From Nocardioides seonyuensis (GTDB taxonomy: Bacteria; Actinomycetota; Actinomycetes; Propionibacteriales; Nocardioidaceae), in the NCBI RefSeq assembly GCF_004683965.1, contig NZ_CP038436.1, positions 1,054,001-1,118,000 on the forward strand: DNA of 64,000 bases, read 5' to 3'. This document shows, one piece after another, positions 33,653 to 42,847 of this stretch. The notes beneath the pieces were generated by a model. It was not told the DNA's origin. It saw only the letters and a program-made list of their open reading frames with translations, and searched no databases. Position 1 is the stretch's first letter. Every line of letters begins with the position of its first letter. The position numbers and the translations under genes were made by a program.

Positions 33653-34249
33653 TCAGTCGAGGTCGCCGGTCAGGTAGTGCTGCAGCACCGGGCCCATCTG
33701 GGCGACCAGGTCGTCGGCGGGGATCGCCACCATGGCGGGGACGCGCAGCACGTAGCGCGTGAGGATCAACCCGAGCACCTGGCTGGCGACCAGCGGGACG
33801 CGTACGTCGGCCCGGTCGCGGACCAGGCTGCCCAGGACCGGGCCGACCACCACCGGGATGAATCCCTGGGACACCAGGCGACCACCGTCCGGTCCGATCG
33901 CCGACCTCGCCACCGCCAGCAGCGGCGCCTGCATCTCCGGGTCCTCCCAGACCGACAGGAACGCCCGAAGCAGCCGTTCGCCGGCACCGTCCGGTCCCTG
34001 TGCCACCACCGGGGCGAGCACCTCGCGCGGGTCGACCGGCAGGGCCAGGGCCGCCAGGAAGAGGTCGTCCTTGCTGCCGAAGTAGTGGTGGACGAGGGCC
34101 GGGTCGACACCGGCCGCCGCGGCGACCGCGCGGATCGTCGTACCGGCGAAGCCCTTCGCGGCGAAGGAGTCACGCGCCGCCGCCAGCACCTCGGCGCGCG
34201 TGTCGGGGGCACCCGGTCGGCGCCCGCGCGAGGGGCGAGCCTGGCTCAC
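33653..34249 (-). CDS. TetR-family transcriptional regulator
   Basis: 198 residues with an N-terminal HTH (Gly-Thr-Thr-Ile-Arg-Ala-Val-Ala; Val-His-His-Tyr-Phe-Gly-Ser-Lys, about 55-62) and an all-helical ligand domain. GTG start overlaps the stop of the isomerase gene. Its stop lies about 22 bases from the exporter promoter, so local control of the exporter is likely. No perfect operator palindrome is evident. Confidence 0.88.
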   Translation of the reverse strand: MSQARPSRGRRPGAPDTRAEVLAAARDSFAAKGFAGTTIRAVAAAAGVDPALVHHYFGSKDDLFLAALALPVDPREVLAPVVAQGPDGAGERLLRAFLSVWEDPEMQAPLLAVARSAIGPDGGRLVSQGFIPVVVGPVLGSLVRDRADVRVPLVASQVLGLILTRYVLRVPAMVAIPADDLVAQMGPVLQHYLTGDLD

Positions 34250-35034
34250 GGCGTCACTGCGCCGAGGTGCTCGCGCGCGAACTCAAGCGACTCGCGCAGG
34301 TCGGTCTCACGCTCCGCGCGGGTGCTGCAGCGACGGGTGTTGATCTCGAGCACCACGTGCCCGGAGAACTCGATGTCGGCGAGGTGCCTGAGGAACCGCT
34401 CGGCGCGCATCACCCCGCGCCCCGGGACGAGGTGCTCGTCCTTGGCGGACCCCGACCCGTCGGTCAGGTGGATGTGGCGCAGGCTGCTGCCCATCCGGTC
34501 GGCCATCGCCACGACGTCGCTGCGCGCGATCGCCGCATGGGAGAGGTCGATGGTGGTGTTGGCATAGCTCTCGGTGGAGGGGTCCCAGCCGGGGAGGTAC
34601 ATCTCCATGCCGCGCCGCGACGACGCCCGCCAGGGGTACATGTTCTCGACCGCGAACGCGATCCCGGTCGAGGCCTCCAGCGCCGCGATGCCATCGACGA
34701 AGCCGGCGGCGTACTCCTTCTGCCACCTGAACGGCGGGTGCACGACGACCACGTCGGCGCCGACCTCCTGGGCCATCTCCGCCGAGCGCTCGAGCTTGCC
34801 CCAGGGGTCAGTGCCCCACACCCGTTGGGTGAACAGCAGGCAGGGCGCGTGGACCGCGCAGATCGGCATCTCGTGGTGGTCGCTGAGCTGCTTGACGGCA
34901 CTGACCTGCTGGCTGAGGGCGTCGATGCCGACCATCACCTCGACGGCGTCGTAGCCCACGCTCGCCGCCCACCCGAAGGCGTGCGCGGTCGACTCGGGGT
35001 AGACGGAGGCGGTGGAGAGCCCGATCAGGGTCAC
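34246..35034 (-). CDS. Sugar phosphate isomerase/epimerase (xylose isomerase-like TIM barrel)
   Basis: A 262-residue AP-endonuclease-2-type barrel with metal ligands in Val-His-Pro-Pro, Ala-Val-Glu-Asn-Met-Tyr, Thr-Ile-Asp-Leu-Ser-His and Leu-Glu-Ile-Asn. Substrate unknown. Coupled to ppx by a GTGA overlap at the start and to tetR at the end. Position equals Rv0498 next to Rv0496 (ppx) in M. tuberculosis. Confidence 0.8.
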   Translation of the reverse strand: MTLIGLSTASVYPESTAHAFGWAASVGYDAVEVMVGIDALSQQVSAVKQLSDHHEMPICAVHAPCLLFTQRVWGTDPWGKLERSAEMAQEVGADVVVVHPPFRWQKEYAAGFVDGIAALEASTGIAFAVENMYPWRASSRRGMEMYLPGWDPSTESYANTTIDLSHAAIARSDVVAMADRMGSSLRHIHLTDGSGSAKDEHLVPGRGVMRAERFLRHLADIEFSGHVVLEINTRRCSTRAERETDLRESLEFAREHLGAVTP

Positions 35035-35975
35035 TGGTCACCACCCAGGACGGAGATGTGGTCGAGCCGCTCGAGGATCACGCCCTCGCGAAGTGCCCAC
35101 GGGCAGACCTCGAGCACCTCGAGGTCGAAGATGTCCATGCACGCCTCGGCGACCAGGGCCCCGGGGAGGATCTGGTGGGCGCGGCTGGGGGAGACGCCGG
35201 GCAGGCCGGCCAGCTCGTCGGTCGAGAGTGCGCTGAGCTTGGGGATCCACTCCGCGAGGGCCTGGCGCTCCAGCACCCGGCGGACGAGCGGTCCCTCACC
35301 GCTGGGGGCCGCGCCGCAGATGCGGGCCAGGGAGCGGAACGTCTTGGAGGTCGCGGCGGCACGGTCGGGACGGCCGGCGCGCAGCAGGCTGCCGGCGTCG
35401 CGCGCGATCTCGGCGCGGATCTCCTTGCGGAGGTGACGGATCGCGTCGTCGTCGACCGACCGCCCACCGAAGAAGCGGCGCGACAGGCGACCTGCCCCCA
35501 ACGGCAGGGACCAGGCGACGTCGGGAGCCTCGTCGGCGCCCGATGCGATCTCCAGCGACCCCCCGCCGATGTCGAAGACGGCGAGTCGACCGGCCGACCA
35601 GCCGAACCAGCGACGCACGGCGAGGAACGTCAGCCGTGCCTCGTCCTCGCCGGAGAGGACGGCGAGGTCGACGCCGGTGTGGCGCTCGACGTGGGCGAGC
35701 ACGTCGTCGGAGTTGACCGCGTCGCGCACGGCGGACGTGGCGAAGCCGAGCATGTCCTCGCAGCCCTTGTCATCGGCGACACGGACAGCCGAGGCGCAGA
35801 ACTCGGTCAGCGCGTCGACACCTGCCTGGTTGACCGCACCCGACTCGTCGAGGTGCTCGGCCAGCCGCAAGGGCTCCTTGTGCGAGAACGCCGGCAGCGG
35901 CGCCGCCCCGCCATGGGCGTCCACCACCAGCAGGTGGCCGGTGTTGGAACCGATGTCGAGGACGCCCAGGCGCAT
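35031..35975 (-). CDS. ppx: Exopolyphosphatase / Ppx/GppA phosphatase
   Basis: 314 residues of the ASKHA fold: Val-Leu-Asp-Ile-Gly-Ser-Asn-Thr (4-11) and Phe-Asp-Ile-Gly-Gly-Gly-Ser (about 144-150). The short Actinobacteria form, lacking the C-terminal helical domains of E. coli Ppx, may prefer short polyphosphate or (p)ppGpp. ATG 35975 rather than the longer frame, because TAGTTT lies seven bases before it. Confidence 0.9.
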   Translation of the reverse strand: MRLGVLDIGSNTGHLLVVDAHGGAAPLPAFSHKEPLRLAEHLDESGAVNQAGVDALTEFCASAVRVADDKGCEDMLGFATSAVRDAVNSDDVLAHVERHTGVDLAVLSGEDEARLTFLAVRRWFGWSAGRLAVFDIGGGSLEIASGADEAPDVAWSLPLGAGRLSRRFFGGRSVDDDAIRHLRKEIRAEIARDAGSLLRAGRPDRAAATSKTFRSLARICGAAPSGEGPLVRRVLERQALAEWIPKLSALSTDELAGLPGVSPSRAHQILPGALVAEACMDIFDLEVLEVCPWALREGVILERLDHISVLGGDQ

Positions 35976-35982
35976 GCGCCCC

Positions 35983-35988
35983 AAACTA
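35983..35988 (-). promoter_or_regulatory. Leaderless -10 candidate for ppx
   Basis: TAGTTT on the minus strand ends 7 bases before the ATG at 35975 and selects that start. Confidence 0.45.
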
Positions 35989-36048
35989 CTAGCGGTGTCA
36001 GCGAATCCCGCCGTGGAGCACGGCGATCTCACCGTGCCGTCCCTCACG

Positions 36049-36132
36049 GTGGCGGCACACGACACCGATCCGCCGACTTCTCGTGTCGTGTGCCGCCAGG
36101 GTCCGGGCGCGGATGTCGTGTGCCGCCAGGGT
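36049..36132. repeat. GGCGGCACACGAC repeat, 3 units
   Basis: One forward unit (GGTGGCGGCACACGACAC, 36049-36065) and two inverted units (TGTCGTGTGCCGCCAGGGT, ending near 36102 and 36132) in the divergent gap between ppx and the Cys-rich gene. The same family occurs at 55890-56003. Confidence 0.75.
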
Positions 36133-36169
36133 CATCACGCCCGACACCCAGGTGCCGGGCTCAGCCGCG

Positions 36170-36175
36170 TAGGCT
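36170..36175 (+). promoter_or_regulatory. Leaderless -10 candidate for the Cys-rich gene
   Basis: TAGGCT ends 6 bases before GTG 36182 but only 3 before GTG 36179. This favours the second GTG as the start. Confidence 0.4.
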
Positions 36176-36181
36176 TCTGTG

Positions 36182-36958
36182 GTGCCCGAAGTCGACCTGG
36201 TCTTCCCCCGCGCCTGGGTCGAGTTCCCCGACCCGGCCGACGCCTCCCAGGTCTTCCGGTGCGACCTGACCTGGCTGACGTCGAGCTACACGTGCATCTT
36301 CGGGCAGGGGTGCCCGGGCATCTACGCCGACTCCCCCGACGTCGGCTGCTGCACCCTCGGGGCCCACTTCGCCGACGCCGACGACGAGCGGCGAGTGGCG
36401 TCGTACGTCAAGCAGCTCACCCCCGACGACTGGCAGTTCCACCCCGGGCGCGCCGTCAGGAAGGGCGACTGGATCGAGACCGACGATGACGGCGAGCGCA
36501 AGACCCTCGCCCACGAGTACGCCGGCCAGTCGGCGTGCGTCTTCCACAACCGTGCCGACTTCGCACCGAGCGCCGGCCCCGGCGGCTCCGGCTGCGCTCT
36601 GCACGGGCTCGCGCTCAAGCAGGGCCGCAACCCGCTCGAGACCAAGCCCGACGTGTGCTGGCAGCTGCCGATCCGCAGGCAGTTCCGCGAGGTCGAGCTC
36701 ACCGACGGCGAGGCCTACACCGAGGTCTCCATCGGCGAGTACGACCGGCGCGGCTGGGGCCCCGGCGGCCATGACCTCGACTGGTACTGCTCGGGCAACA
36801 CCGAGGCACACGTCGCGATGGAGCCGGTCTACCTCACGCACCGCGCCGAGCTCACCGAGCTCATGGGTGTCTCGGGGTACGACGCCCTGGTCGGCCACTG
36901 CGAGGCGCACGTGCGGTCGCGGTCGGCCCTGGCGCTCCATCCGGCCGACCCGCGCTGA
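36182..36958 (+). CDS. Cysteine-rich cytosolic protein of unknown function
   Basis: About 258 residues with some ten conserved-looking Cys, no signal peptide and no membrane segment: Phe-Arg-Cys-Asp, Tyr-Thr-Cys, Gln-Gly-Cys-Pro-Gly, Gly-Cys-Cys, Ala-Cys-Val-Phe-His, Gly-Cys-Ala-Leu-His, Val-Cys-Trp, Trp-Tyr-Cys-Ser-Gly and His-Cys-Glu-Ala-His. The pattern suggests a zinc or Fe-S protein, somewhat like YkgJ/DUF3109 proteins, but I do not recognise the family with certainty. Repeats lie directly upstream. Confidence 0.7.
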   Translation: MPEVDLVFPRAWVEFPDPADASQVFRCDLTWLTSSYTCIFGQGCPGIYADSPDVGCCTLGAHFADADDERRVASYVKQLTPDDWQFHPGRAVRKGDWIETDDDGERKTLAHEYAGQSACVFHNRADFAPSAGPGGSGCALHGLALKQGRNPLETKPDVCWQLPIRRQFREVELTDGEAYTEVSIGEYDRRGWGPGGHDLDWYCSGNTEAHVAMEPVYLTHRAELTELMGVSGYDALVGHCEAHVRSRSALALHPADPR

Positions 36959-37010
36959 CTCTCGACGTCAAGAGATCGGACCCCGGTGTCACGGGTGGGA
37001 CGGCCACCGG

Positions 37011-37016
37011 CAGAAT
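37011..37016 (+). promoter_or_regulatory. Leaderless -10 candidate for the VOC gene
   Basis: CAGAAT ends 6 bases before ATG 37023. The intervening CGGAGC is a poor ribosome-binding site. Confidence 0.35.
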
Positions 37017-37022
37017 CGGAGC

Positions 37023-37661
37023 ATGCGCCTGGATCACATCAGCTTCGCCGCGGGACCTGACGGTCTTGCCAGCACCGCGCAGCGCATCGGTCAGCTGCTC
37101 GGAACCGAGTTCGTCACCGGCGGGGTGCACCCACGCTTCGGCACCCGCAACATGATCCTGCCCCTCGCAGACGGCACCTACTTCGAGATCGTGGAGGTGC
37201 TCGACCACCCGGCGAGCGACAAGGCGCCGTTCGGCCAGGCGGTCCGGGCCAGGTCCGCACTCGGCGGTGGCTGGCTGGGGTGGGTCGTCCGCGTCGACGA
37301 CATCGCCGCGATCGAGACACGGCTGGGCCGCGAGGCCGCGACCGGCAACCGCCACCGTCCCGACGGCCAGGAGCTCCGCTGGAGGCAGATCGGCGTCAAC
37401 GGGCTGCTCGCCGACCCGCAGCTGCCGTTCTTCATCGAGTGGGAGACCGGCGACGACATGCACCCCGGCGCCGGCGCCAGCGGCGAGTACTCCCTCGACT
37501 GCCTCGAGATCGCCGGCGACCCCCACCGCGTGAGCGAGTGGCTCGGGGAGAACGTCGAGGCCCCGCTCGAGGACTTCAAGGTCGAGTGGGTCGCGCCCAA
37601 CGGCACCCCCGGCATCGTCGCCGCGCAGATCCAGACACCCTCGGGGCTTGTCCGGATCTGA
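37023..37661 (+). CDS. VOC/glyoxalase-like domain protein
   Basis: 212 residues beginning Met-Arg-Leu-Asp-His-Ile-Ser-Phe-Ala. His-5 and a later Tyr-Phe-Glu-Ile-Val-Glu segment are typical metal-site positions of the Glyoxalase_3/VOC fold. Substrate unknown. Its last codons overlap the start of the methyltransferase gene by 14 bases. Confidence 0.78.
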   Translation: MRLDHISFAAGPDGLASTAQRIGQLLGTEFVTGGVHPRFGTRNMILPLADGTYFEIVEVLDHPASDKAPFGQAVRARSALGGGWLGWVVRVDDIAAIETRLGREAATGNRHRPDGQELRWRQIGVNGLLADPQLPFFIEWETGDDMHPGAGASGEYSLDCLEIAGDPHRVSEWLGENVEAPLEDFKVEWVAPNGTPGIVAAQIQTPSGLVRI

Positions 37662-38346
37662 GGTTCGGCCCAGCCCGAACATCTGGCACCACCCCGAGAC
37701 CTACGAGCTCGAGAACCACGCGGCCGACCCACACGGCCGTCTCGATGCCGCCATGCGCTCGATCGCCTCGTGGGAGGGACGCACGCTCCTCGACGTGGGC
37801 TGCGGCACGGGCTTCCACCTGCCGCGATGGGCAGAGCAGGCCGCTGCGGTGATCGGCGTCGAGCCGCACCCTCCGCTGGCTGCGTTGGCGCGGCGTCGCA
37901 CCCGTCGCCTGCCCCAGGTCACCGTGCTCGACGGCACGGCCCAGTCGCTGCCGCTGCCCGACGCGTCGGTCGACGTGGTGCACGCGCGGTGGGCTTACTT
38001 CTTCGGTCCCGGTTGTGAGCCCGGGCTCGCCGAGCTGGACCGTGTCGTACGACGCGGCGGCACCGCCTTCGTCATCGACAACGACCCGACCCGCTCGACG
38101 TTCGGCTCGTGGTTCAGGCGAGGCTACCCCGAGGTCGACCCGGTGGCCGTCGAGCGCTTCTGGTCGATGCGCGGCTGGACGCGGGTCCCGGTGGACATGG
38201 GCTGGTCCTTCTCCTCCCGCGCCGACCTCGAGGCCGTGGTGCGGATCGAGCTCCCGCGCGACGCCGCCGAGGCCGCCCTCGCCGAGCACTCCGGCACCGA
38301 GGTCGACTACGCCGTCAACCTGTGGTGGCGGACCTTCGGGTCCTAG
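37648..38346 (+). CDS. Class I SAM-dependent methyltransferase
   Basis: 232 residues: motif I Leu-Leu-Asp-Val-Gly-Cys-Gly-Thr-Gly (about 47-55), Val-Ile-Gly-Val-Glu-Pro, and Val-Asp-Val-Val-His-Ala-Arg-Trp near 110. Ubiquinone/menaquinone-methyltransferase-like fold with unknown substrate. Translationally coupled to the VOC gene, and its stop overlaps that of the convergent membrane-protein gene by three bases. Confidence 0.8.
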   Translation: MSGSEVRPSPNIWHHPETYELENHAADPHGRLDAAMRSIASWEGRTLLDVGCGTGFHLPRWAEQAAAVIGVEPHPPLAALARRRTRRLPQVTVLDGTAQSLPLPDASVDVVHARWAYFFGPGCEPGLAELDRVVRRGGTAFVIDNDPTRSTFGSWFRRGYPEVDPVAVERFWSMRGWTRVPVDMGWSFSSRADLEAVVRIELPRDAAEAALAEHSGTEVDYAVNLWWRTFGS

Positions 38347-39557
38347 CCCGAGCCCTGGATCGCGGGCAGCATCTCCCCCGACCCGACGACCAGCTCCTCG
38401 CCAGCCCTCTCGCAGTCCCCGGACGACACGTGGCACCTGACCAGCTGCACCGCCGAGTCGGCCCCTTCAACGACTCCGCCGTCAGCGCGGCGTGGCATCG
38501 CCGCCATCAGGAAGGTGTCCGGGGACTCCCAGGCCGAGAACCCGAACAGCGGGTACCCCCACAGCTCCCAGGTGTCACGTGGCAGGTCGACCGCCTTGAA
38601 CCCCCCGTCGACCAGGTCCCACACCTCGGGCAGGTCCTCGGTGATCACCCAGCGTCCGTCCGGCGACACATCAGCCGTCTCGCCGGGCGTTCCATCCACA
38701 CAACCAGGCGCTCGCTCCACCCACTCGCCCTCGAGCAGCTTCCAGGAGACCAGGCACCCGCCCTCCGGCTCAGGAGCGGACAGGGCCACGTCCGCGGGCC
38801 GGGACGGTGTCAGGTAGGCGCCGTCAGGGCCCCCAGGGAGGGTGACCTCGGTCGCCGCGCCGTCGGGACGCAGCAGCCAGGTGGCGGAGTCGTCTCCTCG
38901 AGCAGTCGTCAGCTGGTAGACCAGCCCCTCCTCACCGAAGCCCATGAGCCGGACAACCTGGGTCCGCCGCTTCGGTATGGGCGTCCTGGCGCCAGTCCGC
39001 AGGTCGAGGACCCCGTCGCCGTACGCCACCTGAGTCCCGTCGTCGGAGACGACCGCAGTGGGGTCGTTGGAGCCCTCGGGGTACTGCCAGGGAGGCAGCG
39101 CACGCATCGAGCCGTCGGACGACAGCACCGCCGGCTCCAGCTCTGCGGCGACTCCCAGGAACACCAGCCACCCGCCGGTCACCCGATGGGGACCCATCGT
39201 CGGCGACCCGGTGATCACGGTGTCCGGCACAGGCACGACCTGGTCGCCGTCGTGCAGGACCCCCTCGACGAAGTAGGGAAGGTCGGGGGGAGGCCCCTGC
39301 GGCAGCGACCGTGCCCAGGCCAGCGCGGACTCGTGGGTGGCCGCCACATCGGCACTGCGCTTCTCCGACCTGCCCGGGAGCAGCACCGCGGCGCTCGTCG
39401 CGCCGACCACGACGGCAGCCGCGAGCCCCGCGACGGCGTACCTCCTCGCCCGGCGCCGACGTCCACGGCGTACAGCGAGCTGGGACAGGCCGGGCGGCGC
39501 GGCGTCCTGGTCGACGGCAGCGTGGAGGCGCTCGCGGATTTCTGGCTCGAGGGTCAT
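38343..39557 (-). CDS. Single-pass membrane protein with beta-propeller-like exterior, partner of the SigE-type sigma
   Basis: About 404 residues: an Arg-rich cytoplasmic N-terminus (1-40), one membrane helix (about 41-61), and an exterior of repeated Ser-Asp-Asp/Asp-Gly turns (for example Val-Ser-Asp-Asp-Gly-Thr and Val-Ser-Pro-Asp-Gly-Arg-Trp) like TolB/WD propellers. Its ATG overlaps the sigma stop, so it is probably a membrane regulator of that factor; no standard anti-sigma domain is visible. Confidence 0.7.
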   Translation of the reverse strand: MTLEPEIRERLHAAVDQDAAPPGLSQLAVRRGRRRRARRYAVAGLAAAVVVGATSAAVLLPGRSEKRSADVAATHESALAWARSLPQGPPPDLPYFVEGVLHDGDQVVPVPDTVITGSPTMGPHRVTGGWLVFLGVAAELEPAVLSSDGSMRALPPWQYPEGSNDPTAVVSDDGTQVAYGDGVLDLRTGARTPIPKRRTQVVRLMGFGEEGLVYQLTTARGDDSATWLLRPDGAATEVTLPGGPDGAYLTPSRPADVALSAPEPEGGCLVSWKLLEGEWVERAPGCVDGTPGETADVSPDGRWVITEDLPEVWDLVDGGFKAVDLPRDTWELWGYPLFGFSAWESPDTFLMAAMPRRADGGVVEGADSAVQLVRCHVSSGDCERAGEELVVGSGEMLPAIQGSG

Positions 39558-40069
39558 CGGTTCGGTCCCGTCGCGTCGAGGTCGGAAGGATCCGCGAGGA
39601 GCTCGCGCATGAGCGCGACCCCGCGGGAGGCGTGCGCCTTGACCGTGCCCGGGCTGCAGCCCAGGGCATCGGCGATCTGGGCCTCGCTGAGGTCCTCGTA
39701 GTAGCGGAGCACCAGCACGGCACGCTGGCGTGCCGACAGCGCGGCCAGCACCGACCACACCGCATCGCGCTCCTCGGGTCCGTCCGGGGCGTGGGCGGAC
39801 TCGGGCACCGTGTCGGTGAGGACCTCCCCGCGGCGTTGTCGACGGCGCGTCCGGTCGATGGCCGACCGGGTCATGATCGAGCGGACGTAGGCGTCCTGCG
39901 TGTCGTGGCGCTTGATGCGCGGCCACGCGACGTAGGCCTTCTCCAAGGTCGTCTGCACCAGGTCCTCGGCGGCGTGCCTGTCCCCCGCGGTCAGCAACCG
40001 CGCGATGCGAAGCAGCGTCGCGCCGCGGGCGTCGACGTAGGCGACGAAGTCGTCGTCTCGGTGGGACAC
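39554..40069 (-). CDS. SigE-family ECF sigma factor
   Basis: 171 residues: region 2 (Ala-Glu-Asp-Leu-Val-Gln-Thr-Thr-Leu-Glu-Lys; Tyr-Val-Arg-Ser-Ile-Met-Thr-Arg) and region 4 (Leu-Ser-Ala-Arg-Gln-Arg-Ala-Val-Leu-Val-Leu-Arg; Gly-Cys-Ser-Pro-Gly-Thr-Val-Lys). This is the SigE/ECF41-neighbour group common in actinobacteria. GTG 40069 has a strong AGGAGG upstream, unlike most genes here. Confidence 0.88.
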   Translation of the reverse strand: MSHRDDDFVAYVDARGATLLRIARLLTAGDRHAAEDLVQTTLEKAYVAWPRIKRHDTQDAYVRSIMTRSAIDRTRRRQRRGEVLTDTVPESAHAPDGPEERDAVWSVLAALSARQRAVLVLRYYEDLSEAQIADALGCSPGTVKAHASRGVALMRELLADPSDLDATGPNR

Positions 40070-40217
40070 CGGTCAGCCTCCTGGTTGGTCGATCCTCTTC
40101 CTGCACAGACGCCGCAGCGGCCGTCCCGGTTGACGACGAGGCCCGATGATCTCGACGGTGATCTCGACGCGGCCCAGTGTCGCACTCGGCGTGGCGGCCG
40201 ATGTCGGTGTCGTCGCC

Positions 40218-40223
40218 TAGCGT
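40218..40223 (+). promoter_or_regulatory. Leaderless -10 candidate for radA
   Basis: TAGCGT ends 7 bases before ATG 40231 and supports that start over the longer frame from 40177. Confidence 0.45.
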
Positions 40224-40230
40224 TGCGGCC

Positions 40231-41622
40231 ATGTCGAAGCAGGCGAAGGTCCGTTCCACCTACCGGTGCTCGGAGTGCGGGTGGGAGACGGGCAAGTGGG
40301 TCGGGCGCTGCGGCGAGTGCCAGGCCTGGGGCTCGGTCGCCGAGGCTGGCACACCGACGCTCCGCACGGCAGCGGCACCGGTCTCGTCGCCGGCGGTCCC
40401 CATCGGGCAGGTCTCGGTCACCGAGTCGATCGCCCGCTCCAGCGGTGTCCCGGAGCTCGATCGCGTGCTGGGAGGCGGGCTGGTGCCCGGGGCCGCGATC
40501 CTGCTGGCCGGCGAGCCCGGGGTCGGGAAGAGCACGCTCCTGCTCGAGGTCGCGGCCCAGACCGCCCGCGTCCACCACCGCACCCTCTACGTCACCGGCG
40601 AGGAGTCCGCCAGCCAGGTGCGGCTGCGCGCCGACCGCACCGGTGGGGTCCACGACGACCTCTTCCTCGCCGCCGAGACCGACCTCGGCGCAGTGCTGAC
40701 ACACATCGAGGAGGTGCGCCCCACCCTGCTGGTCGTCGACTCGATCCAGACCATCGGCGCCTCCGGCATCGAGGGTGTGCCGGGCGGTGTCACCCAGGTC
40801 AAGGAGGTCGCGGCCGCGCTCATCAGGGTCGCCAAGCTGCGCAACATCACCACGGTCATCGTCGGACACGTCACCAAGGACGGATCGATCGCCGGCCCGC
40901 GCGTGCTGGAGCACCTCGTCGACGTGGTGCTCCACTTCGAGGGTGACCGCAACTCCCGCTTCCGCATGGTGCGCGCGATGAAGAACCGCTTCGGCCCCGT
41001 TGACGAGGTCGGCTGCTTCGACCTCTCCTCCGACGGCATCGCCGCCGTCACCGACCCGACGGGCCTGTTCATCGAGCACCACGCCCAGGAGGTCGCCGGC
41101 ACCTGCGTGGCGGTGACCATGGAGGGCAGGCGCCCCCTGCTCGCCGAGGTGCAGGCGCTCGTCTCGCCGGCGCCGCTCGACCGCCCCCGCCGCACTGTCT
41201 CGGGCGTCGACGGCTCCCGCGTCGACCTGGTCCTCGCCGTGCTCTTCCGCCACTGCGCGCTGCCGCTCCAGTCCTACGACGTCTTCGCCGCGACGGTGGG
41301 CGGGGCCAGGCTGCAGGATCCCGCCGCCGACCTCGCCCTGGCCGTGGCCCTGGCCAGCTCCCACCTGGGCGTGCCAGCGCCGCGCGGCGCCATCGCGATC
41401 GGCGAGATCGGGCTGGCCGGTGAGCTGCGCAGGGTCCGCGACCTGCCGCAGCGCGTCGCCGAGGCCGCACGGCTGGGGTTCAAGGTTGCCGTCGTGCCTC
41501 GCGACCGCTCCTCGCACGATCCGGGGCAGGCGCGTTCACGCTTCGTCGACGGGCTCGAGGTCATCGAGGTCGACGACGTCCACAGTGCCCTGCTGACCCT
41601 CAGACTCACGCGCGGCCGCTGA
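40231..41622 (+). CDS. radA: DNA repair protein RadA
   Basis: 463 residues: an N-terminal zinc finger Cys-Ser-Glu-Cys (x-n) Cys-Gly-Glu-Cys (about 12-31), a RecA-like core with Walker A Gly-Glu-Pro-Gly-Val-Gly-Lys-Ser-Thr, the RadA-specific Lys-Asn-Arg-Phe-Gly motif, and a C-terminal Lon-protease-like domain. It promotes branch migration in recombination. Followed by disA, as in Bacillus and mycobacteria; in B. subtilis the two proteins interact. Confidence 0.95.
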   Translation: MSKQAKVRSTYRCSECGWETGKWVGRCGECQAWGSVAEAGTPTLRTAAAPVSSPAVPIGQVSVTESIARSSGVPELDRVLGGGLVPGAAILLAGEPGVGKSTLLLEVAAQTARVHHRTLYVTGEESASQVRLRADRTGGVHDDLFLAAETDLGAVLTHIEEVRPTLLVVDSIQTIGASGIEGVPGGVTQVKEVAAALIRVAKLRNITTVIVGHVTKDGSIAGPRVLEHLVDVVLHFEGDRNSRFRMVRAMKNRFGPVDEVGCFDLSSDGIAAVTDPTGLFIEHHAQEVAGTCVAVTMEGRRPLLAEVQALVSPAPLDRPRRTVSGVDGSRVDLVLAVLFRHCALPLQSYDVFAATVGGARLQDPAADLALAVALASSHLGVPAPRGAIAIGEIGLAGELRRVRDLPQRVAEAARLGFKVAVVPRDRSSHDPGQARSRFVDGLEVIEVDDVHSALLTLRLTRGR

Positions 41623-41630
41623 TTCACCCC

Positions 41631-41636
41631 TAGACT
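41631..41636 (+). promoter_or_regulatory. Possible -10 of disA
   Basis: TAGACT lies 57 bases before the disA GTG at 41694, giving an ordinary leader; GGGGA precedes the start. No -35 is clear. Confidence 0.3.
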
Positions 41637-41693
41637 CACTAACCGCGAGGCACTGCCACGCGGCAAGGCCCACGAAACGACCCTGGGGGAGAA

Positions 41694-42776
41694 GTGCCAG
41701 AGCGGACCGACGACCAGCTGCGCCTGCGCGCCACGCTGGCCTCGATCGCCCCGGGGACCGCCCTGCGTGACGGCCTCGAGCGCATCCTGCGCGGCCGCAC
41801 CGGCGCACTCATCGTCATCGGCCAGGACAAGGCCCTCGACTCGATCGCGACCGGCGGCTTCACCCTCGACGTGCCGTTCACCGCCACCGGGCTGCGAGAG
41901 CTGGCCAAGATGGACGGCGGGATCATCGTCGACAAGGACATCACCCGGATCCACCGCGCCGCCGTCCACCTCATGCCGGACCACACGATCCCCTCGGAGG
42001 AGACCGGCACGCGTCACCGCACCGCCGAGCGGGTCGCCAAGCAGACCGGCTTCCCGGTGATCTCGGTGTCGCAGTCGATGCAGATCATCGCCGCCTACGT
42101 CGGCGACATCCGCCACGTCCTCGAGGAGTCCGGGCTCATCCTCTCCCGCGCCAACCAGGCGCTGGCCACCCTCGAGCGCTACAAGCTGCGCCTCGACGAG
42201 GTCGCCGCCACCCTCTCCGCCCTCGAGATCGAGGACCTCGTCACCGTCCGCGACGTCGCGGTCGTGGCACAGCGGCTCGAGATGGTCACCCGGATCGCTC
42301 GCGAGATCGAGGACTACGTCCTCGAGCTCGGCACCGACGGGCGCCTCCTCTCGCTCCAGCTCGAGGAGCTCATCACCGGCGTCGACGCCGAGCGCGAGCT
42401 CGTCGTACGCGACTATCTCCCCACCGGCAAGAAGCGCCAGGCCAAGCCCGAGGCTCTGCTCTCCGAGCTCGAGGCGCTCTCCCCCACCGACCTCGTCGAC
42501 CCCGGCTCCGTCGCGCGGGCGATCGGGCTCGGCACCGGCGAGCACCTCGACGGCGCCGTCGCGCCGCGCGGCTACCGCCTCCTCGCCAAGGTCCCCCGGC
42601 TGCCCAGCACCGTGGTCGACCGCCTCGTCGAGCACTTCGGCGGCCTCCAGCAGCTGCTCTCCGCCGGGATCGACGACCTGCAGGCTGTCGACGGCGTCGG
42701 CGAGCTCCGCGCGCGGAGCGTTCGTGAAGGTCTGTCGAGGCTGGCCGAGTCGAGCATCACCGAGCGCTACATCTGA
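41694..42776 (+). CDS. disA: Diadenylate cyclase / DNA integrity scanning protein DisA
   Basis: 360 residues. The N-terminal DAC domain has Asp-Gly-Gly-Ile-Ile and Gly-Thr-Arg-His-Arg-Thr-Ala motifs (about 75-120), a helical linker follows, and C-terminal helix-hairpin-helix repeats bind branched DNA (Val-Glu-His-Phe-Gly-Gly; Val-Asp-Gly-Val-Gly). It makes c-di-AMP from ATP and stops at recombination junctions. GTG start with GGGGA upstream; 71 bases after radA. Confidence 0.95.
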   Translation: MPERTDDQLRLRATLASIAPGTALRDGLERILRGRTGALIVIGQDKALDSIATGGFTLDVPFTATGLRELAKMDGGIIVDKDITRIHRAAVHLMPDHTIPSEETGTRHRTAERVAKQTGFPVISVSQSMQIIAAYVGDIRHVLEESGLILSRANQALATLERYKLRLDEVAATLSALEIEDLVTVRDVAVVAQRLEMVTRIAREIEDYVLELGTDGRLLSLQLEELITGVDAERELVVRDYLPTGKKRQAKPEALLSELEALSPTDLVDPGSVARAIGLGTGEHLDGAVAPRGYRLLAKVPRLPSTVVDRLVEHFGGLQQLLSAGIDDLQAVDGVGELRARSVREGLSRLAESSITERYI

Positions 42777-42847
42777 GAGCACGCAGGTTTCTCGGCTCGT
42801 CGCCGGTGCTCCTCGCACCTCAACCAGCGAGCCCTGCCGACGCGCGC

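Noticed and set aside
38452..38462. Another GCCGAGTCGGC core
   Set aside because: A single copy within a coding region with no neighbour at 22 bases; likely chance.
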